A stretch of DNA of 64,000 nucleotides from Spirochaetales bacterium (GTDB taxonomy: Bacteria; Spirochaetota; Spirochaetia; UBA9216). The stretch is from contig JAEINK010000002.1 in assembly GCA_016342585.1 (NCBI GenBank), positions 62,001 through 126,000 of the forward strand, written 5' to 3'. The translations under genes were made by a program, and so were the position numbers. Each line of letters starts with the position of its first letter. The stretch's first letter is position 1. The notes below the pieces were generated by a model. That model saw only the letters and a list, made by a program, of their open reading frames with translations, ran no database searches and had not been told where the DNA came from. Shown one piece after another: positions 59,681 to 64,000 of this stretch.

Positions 59681-62113
59681 TTACATAATTATTTCGATGT
59701 AATACTCTCCGCCTTTTTTGCCGGCGGGGATTATATTACCTTCAATTTTCTTATCATCTACAGTCATGGCAGTTATTCCTGAAGTTTTTCCATCAGGATT
59801 CTTAATAGAAATATTGTACCAGGCCTCCCTGAAGTATCGCTTTACCTTGAAGCTCTTCCAGTCGGCGGGGATGGCCGGGGCAATTCGCAGTCCTGAATAT
59901 TCAGGAATGATTCCCAGGATATACTGACTGACAGCCACAAAATTCCAGGCTGCGGTTCCTGTCAGCCATGAGTTTTTTGCCTCTCCGTGGCTTGGTGCAT
60001 CCTTTCCTGCGATCATCTGGGCATAGACATAGGGTTCAAGTTTATGGATATCACTGATCTCTTCCAGGTATGCCGGGGCTATCCTGCTGTAGTAATCAAA
60101 AGCCTTTTCTCCCCGTCCGGCAATCGACTCGCCTATGATTATCCAGGGGTTGTTATGACAGAATATGCCTGCATTCTCTTTATATCCCGGGGGATAGGAG
60201 GAAATCTCTCCCAGGTTCAGTTTATATCCGGAAAAGGCTGGCTGCTGAAGAACTATTCCATACCTTGTCGCCAGGTGTTTCTCCACCGAATCAAGAGCTT
60301 TTACCGGGAATCCCGATTTTTTACCGATCTCTGCCATGGAGCAGAATCCCTGTGATTCAATAAAGATCTTCCCCTCTTCATTTTCATCACTGCCAACCTT
60401 ATCCCCGTTGGCGTCGTAGGCCCGAAGGTACCACTCCCCGTCCCAGCCGGATTTGATCACCGTCTCTTCCATCAGTGTAAGCTCTTTTTCTGCCCAGGCG
60501 GCGTCACCTTTTTTCCCCGATCTGGCGGCCATCTCAAAGTAATCTTTTCCGTAGAAGACAAAAAGACCGGCTATGAATATCGATTCAGCTCTTTTCCCAT
60601 CCATATTGGTACAGGTCTGGAAAGATTCATTCGGTTCGGTGGAGTAGCAGTTCAGGTTCAGACAATCATTCCAGTCGGCCCTTCCAATTAAGGGGAGACC
60701 GTTAGGTCCTTTGTTTTCAACGACATGTTTCATTGAAGCTGTCAGGTGATCGAAGAGGGTTGTCTCCGGATTTTTATCATCATCGAAGGTAACCTTCTCA
60801 TCAAGTAGATCCCACTCGCCTGTCTCTTTGATATAGGAGGCCACCGATGCGATAAGCCAAATAGGATCATCATTGAAATTTCCACCAAGAGCATGGTTTC
60901 CCTGTTTGGTCAGGGGCTGATACTGGTGATAACAGCCGCCATCACTGAACTGGGTGGCCGCGACATCGAGTATCCTCTGTTTTGTCCTTTCGGGAACCAT
61001 GTGAACAAAGCCTAACTGGTCCTGGCTTGTATCCCGGAACCCCAGTCCTCGTCCCACCCCGGATTCAAAGTAGGAGGCAGATCGGGCCAGGTTAAAGGTC
61101 ACCATACACTGATACTGATTCCATATATTAACCATTCTGGATAGTTTTTCATCCTCATGTTCAAGCTGATAATGGCTCAGTAGTTCTCCCCAATAGGCTT
61201 TAAGTTCGGCGAGGGCTTCCCTTACAGTCTCGGGCTTTGCGAACTTCGCCGCCATTTTTCGTGCCGGGGCCTTGTTTATCACTCCCGGCCCTTCCCATTT
61301 CTCTTCATCGGGCAGTTCTACATAACCCAGGGTGAAAACCAGTTCCCGGCTCTCTCCCGGAAGGAGTTTTAACTGATAGGAGTGGGAGGCAATGGGAGAC
61401 CAGCCATGAGCTACTGAATTCCCGGATTTGCCTTCGTGTACACGGGCAGGAGCCTCGAAGCCGTTGTACATACCAAGGAAACTCTCTCTGTCGGTATCAA
61501 AACCTTCAAAGGGGGTATTGGCACTGTAAAATGCATAGTGATTCCTTCGTTCACGGTATTCGCTTTTATGATAGATGATCTTACTATCTATCTCCACTTC
61601 GCCGATCGAAAGGTTGCGTTGGAAGTTTGTCATATCATCACTGGCATTCCAAAGACAGAATTCAGTCATGTTGAAGAGGGAAAACTCTTTTGGTTGGTCG
61701 GAATCATTGGTTAATTTTAAAAGCTGAACCTCTCCATTAAAATCAAGGGGAACAAAAAATGTAAGTTCTGTGCTTAACTTATTTAAGGATGAGTTAAATT
61801 GGGTATAACCCATCCCATGCCGACACTCATATGAATCAAGTTTTGTTTTCGAAGGTTTCCAGCCTGGATTCCAGACCTTCCCTCCTTCATTGATATAGAA
61901 GTAGCGACCACCATCATCCATGGGGACATTGTTATATCTGTATCTGGTAATTCTACGGAAAGAGGCATCTTTATAGAAGGAGTACCCTCCTGCTGTATTC
62001 GAAATAAGGGAAAAGAAATCTGTATTTCCCAGGTAGTTAATCCAGGGATAGGGGGTCTGCGGGGTGGTGATCACATACTCCCTGTTTTTATCATCAAAAT
62101 GTCCGTATTTCAT
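59681..62113 (-). CDS. Cellobiose phosphorylase (GH94)
   Basis: 810 residues, the usual GH94 length. N-terminal beta-sandwich ([20 protein letters not shown]), then an alpha/alpha barrel with RADWNDCLN, the catalytic general acid region, [20 protein letters not shown] and [20 protein letters not shown]. It splits cellobiose with phosphate to glucose 1-phosphate and glucose in the cytoplasm. No export signal. It starts inside the last codons of the ROK regulator gene (20-base overlap), so the pair is co-transcribed. Related enzymes act on other beta-glucosides or chitobiose; cellobiose is the likeliest. Confidence 0.92.
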   Translation of the reverse strand: MKYGHFDDKNREYVITTPQTPYPWINYLGNTDFFSLISNTAGGYSFYKDASFRRITRYRYNNVPMDDGGRYFYINEGGKVWNPGWKPSKTKLDSYECRHGMGYTQFNSSLNKLSTELTFFVPLDFNGEVQLLKLTNDSDQPKEFSLFNMTEFCLWNASDDMTNFQRNLSIGEVEIDSKIIYHKSEYRERRNHYAFYSANTPFEGFDTDRESFLGMYNGFEAPARVHEGKSGNSVAHGWSPIASHSYQLKLLPGESRELVFTLGYVELPDEEKWEGPGVINKAPARKMAAKFAKPETVREALAELKAYWGELLSHYQLEHEDEKLSRMVNIWNQYQCMVTFNLARSASYFESGVGRGLGFRDTSQDQLGFVHMVPERTKQRILDVAATQFSDGGCYHQYQPLTKQGNHALGGNFNDDPIWLIASVASYIKETGEWDLLDEKVTFDDDKNPETTLFDHLTASMKHVVENKGPNGLPLIGRADWNDCLNLNCYSTEPNESFQTCTNMDGKRAESIFIAGLFVFYGKDYFEMAARSGKKGDAAWAEKELTLMEETVIKSGWDGEWYLRAYDANGDKVGSDENEEGKIFIESQGFCSMAEIGKKSGFPVKALDSVEKHLATRYGIVLQQPAFSGYKLNLGEISSYPPGYKENAGIFCHNNPWIIIGESIAGRGEKAFDYYSRIAPAYLEEISDIHKLEPYVYAQMIAGKDAPSHGEAKNSWLTGTAAWNFVAVSQYILGIIPEYSGLRIAPAIPADWKSFKVKRYFREAWYNISIKNPDGKTSGITAMTVDDKKIEGNIIPAGKKGGEYYIEIIM

Positions 62114-63242
62114 CTAATTTCTCCTTAAAAATGAACTTTGCATCGAATCGGCCTGATAGATTGAAGAAATTTTCAATTACCAGATAGGCAGCACCCATTG
62201 AAACGGCTCCTTTGCCGAATATTGAGGGGACTGTCGAAATTTTGCGGGTTTCAGGATAGCTGTGATTTTTATAGATTTCACTGTCCATAAGTTTAAACCA
62301 CTCTTTCTCGAAAGAATGGAAGAAACCTCCCATAACTATTTTGTTTAAATTCAGTACATTTGCTATTAATGCTACATTACGGCCAAGTTCTTCCATAACC
62401 TGCGTTCTAATTGCCGGGTCTGAAAAGAAACGCGCCATTTCCTCTTTGGAGAGTGAGAATTGGCATTCCGAATCACCTTTATTCAGAATACTTTTAAACT
62501 CTCCGGCTCCAAAACCGGGACCATGATAGACCTTGTTGTCCAGGGCCAGCCCCATGCCTATTCCGGGACCCGGGATAAAAGTCCCATCTCCCTTTAAGTG
62601 TTCTCTGGATTCACCAAGAACATAGAGAAAATCATTTCCGGAAGGCTCTTTATTTGTGATTATCTCTCCCCAGCAACAGCAGTTTGCATCATTTTCAATG
62701 AAAACAGGGCAGGGGATTAGATTGGTAAGCTCTTTTGTTAAGTCATAATCTGACTGGATCTTTAAAGGAATGGAACGCAGGATTGTCCCGGCATTGCAGT
62801 CTACCATACCCGGAACACCTATCCCCAGACCGAGGATCTTTTTATTCCAGGTTTCTTTTCTTAATATATCCACCGCATATGCCGCTGTTTCCGATAGATT
62901 GGCTATATCTGTTGTTCTCTCCTTTTCAAGGAAGGCGACCTCCTTGCCTGAAAAATCGATGCAGGATATCTCCAGACTACTTTCGGTTATCTCTATTCCT
63001 GCAAAAACCCCCCAGTCAGGATTGAGCTCAAGTGAAACCGGTTTTCTTCCCCCCTGAGGTCCCGGAATTCCTTCATCACCGGTTATTACCATGTTGGAAT
63101 CGAGAAGCTCTTGAGTGATCTTTGTTATGGAGGATTTGTTGAGACCCAGGGCCGAGGCAATCCCTATCCGGCTCACACCGGGATTGAGCCATATCTCTCT
63201 GAGTACTCTGGTTTTATTTATATCCGAAACCGGAATTGCCAT
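62094..63242 (-). CDS. ROK-family transcription repressor
   Basis: 382 residues. The N-terminal winged helix-turn-helix ([36 protein letters not shown]) is followed by a ROK sugar-kinase-like domain with [12 protein letters not shown]-type ([11 protein letters not shown]), [10 protein letters not shown] (with the family zinc-site region altered) and [13 protein letters not shown]. Of the NagC/XylR type, it should bind a glucoside and release DNA. It precedes and overlaps the cellobiose phosphorylase gene. A perfect palindrome overlaps its own promoter, so it probably represses itself and the phosphorylase. GAG near FGAGEFKS lacks the usual CxCGxxGC zinc cluster. Confidence 0.88.
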   Translation of the reverse strand: MAIPVSDINKTRVLREIWLNPGVSRIGIASALGLNKSSITKITQELLDSNMVITGDEGIPGPQGGRKPVSLELNPDWGVFAGIEITESSLEISCIDFSGKEVAFLEKERTTDIANLSETAAYAVDILRKETWNKKILGLGIGVPGMVDCNAGTILRSIPLKIQSDYDLTKELTNLIPCPVFIENDANCCCWGEIITNKEPSGNDFLYVLGESREHLKGDGTFIPGPGIGMGLALDNKVYHGPGFGAGEFKSILNKGDSECQFSLSKEEMARFFSDPAIRTQVMEELGRNVALIANVLNLNKIVMGGFFHSFEKEWFKLMDSEIYKNHSYPETRKISTVPSIFGKGAVSMGAAYLVIENFFNLSGRFDAKFIFKEKLDEIRTF

Positions 63243-63255
63243 TGAATCTCCTGTT

Positions 63256-63301
63256 AGTTGGTTCTGTAAACCAACTTACCATGAGAAGGGGGCTCTGTCA
63301 A
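63256..63301 (-). promoter_or_regulatory. Promoter and operator of the ROK/cellobiose phosphorylase operon
   Basis: On the minus strand TTGACA (63296-63301), 17 bases, TAAGTT (63273-63278). The perfect repeat AGTTGGTT-5-AACCAACT (63256-63276) overlaps the -10, 14 bases upstream of the start codon: a classic repressor position. Confidence 0.72.
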
Positions 63302-63419
63302 TATAAGTTTTGAACTATCTCCGGTTTCTATCAGAATATAAAACATATTTCCATATAGCTTAATTAATGTGTTGAAATCCTGGTGGTTTTGGATGACATT
63401 TATACTATAGGGGGAGATT

Positions 63420-64000
63420 ATGACAGATAATATTCGAAAGACCTTTGTAATTGATACCAATGTTCTGATTCACCGGCCCGATGCGATCCTCTCATTTCGG
63501 GATAACGATGTTATTGTTCCTCTCTGGGTTCTTGAAGAGCTGGATAAATTAAAATCATCCAGTGATGAAAAGGGGCGCAGCGCACGGCATGCCATCCGTT
63601 TTATGGATGAACAGAGCCGTAAGGGTGATCTGAGTAAGGGGGTCAAGATTGCCAATGGGATTGTTTTAAGGGTGGTAATGACCGAGGTAAACGATGCCAG
63701 CGGTCAGCTTCTGTTCAATAAAATCGACAATAAGATAATTCTGGCCGCCGCTGTTTTACAAAAAGATGGAAAGAATGTTTTCTTTGTTTCCAAGGATATA
63801 AACGCAAGGGTTAAAGCCAAGGCACTTGGTATCCATGCTGTTGATTATGAAACGCAGAAGGTAAATATCGATGAACTCTATACAGGATGGAGAAAAATTA
63901 CCATTTCCAATGAAAACTTGAAGGAATTTAAGACCCATCGAAAAATAGAAATCCAGGAGAAACTTACCCCAAACGAATTTGTGGTTTTCAGCCATGGGAA
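63420..64000 (+). CDS. PIN-PhoH family protein (3' end cut off)
   Basis: The first 193 codons of a longer gene that runs off the window. Start ATG at 63420 behind GGGGGAG. The N-terminal PIN domain shows TFVIDTNVLIHRPD, VLEELDKLKSS, NKIILAAAV and FVSKDINARVKAKA, the acidic residues of the PIN nuclease site. PIN joined to a PhoH ATPase is the YlaK/PhoH2 arrangement, implicated in RNA processing. The ATPase part is inferred because it lies beyond the window. Confidence 0.82.
   Translation, partial: MTDNIRKTFVIDTNVLIHRPDAILSFRDNDVIVPLWVLEELDKLKSSSDEKGRSARHAIRFMDEQSRKGDLSKGVKIANGIVLRVVMTEVNDASGQLLFNKIDNKIILAAAVLQKDGKNVFFVSKDINARVKAKALGIHAVDYETQKVNIDELYTGWRKITISNENLKEFKTHRKIEIQEKLTPNEFVVFSHG

Noticed and set aside
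58841-62113. iolB and cellobiose phosphorylase as one operon
   Set aside because: They are convergent and separated by a hairpin terminator.

Overview
The window looks like chromosomal DNA from a free-living, Gram-negative-type spirochaete (Spirochaetales). This is an inference from gene content, not a database match. The evidence is many lipoproteins with relaxed lipoboxes (FTGC, FSSC, IFGC, LSSC), several beta-barrel outer-membrane proteins, an archaeal/spirochaete-style UMP kinase, FMN-binding-like repeat proteins and carbohydrate genes such as cellobiose phosphorylase. Base composition is moderate and genes are densely packed on both strands. No stretch longer than about 200 bases lacks a feature. 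I saw no rRNA, CRISPR array, insertion sequence, prophage or integrase.

Layout. 1-1.8 kb: end of a triple FMN-binding-like repeat protein, a small membrane protein and tRNA-Leu(CAA). 1.9-7.9 kb (minus): LuxR-type membrane regulator, RND/MMPL exporter, LolA-like carrier and beta-barrel, a trans-envelope export operon. 8-13 kb: PflX-like radical SAM protein, RsmE, UMP kinase and a large TPR protein. 13.3-18.2 kb: a complete branched-chain amino acid ABC importer (substrate-binding protein, LivH, LivM, LivG, LivF). 18.3 kb: aldo/keto reductase. 19.2-24.4 kb (minus): a second export operon with ABC ATPase, two FtsX-type permeases, a LolA-like carrier and a beta-barrel, driven by a textbook promoter whose spacer holds a perfect operator palindrome. 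24.5-29 kb: small hypotheticals, AlaX editing protein, a YD-repeat lipoprotein with a small barrel, and a thiol lipoprotein. 29-33.3 kb: 1423-residue acyl-CoA dehydratase activase. 33.5-36.4 kb: MntP, an ArsR/permease/mini-thioredoxin set, and RadC. 36.6-46.5 kb: NTF2-like lipoprotein, a decayed RadC fragment, a FecR-domain protein, a barrel/transglutaminase/TPR protein and a 2000-residue Ig-like lipoprotein. 46.6-56.2 kb: family B DNA polymerase, MBL hydrolase, B12/radical SAM protein, SLC12-type transporter and RlmKL. 56.4-58.7 kb: CBS protein, PaaK-type ligase and ACT protein. 58.8-63.2 kb: IolB-like isomerase, cellobiose phosphorylase and its ROK regulator. The window ends inside a PIN-PhoH gene.

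Two themes stand out. First, two operons with unrelated inner-membrane engines (RND and ABC/FtsX) each carry a LolA-like periplasmic protein and a beta-barrel with a shared-looking WG-containing motif, so they look like two versions of one envelope-trafficking design, each with its own palindromic control sites. Second, a FecR protein diverges from a two-gene unit encoding a barrel/transglutaminase/TPR protein and a giant Ig-repeat lipoprotein, which may be an uncharacterised surface-display or adhesin-processing system. Short in-frame tandem repeats occur in the exporter, in a lipoprotein signal peptide and in the DNA polymerase.
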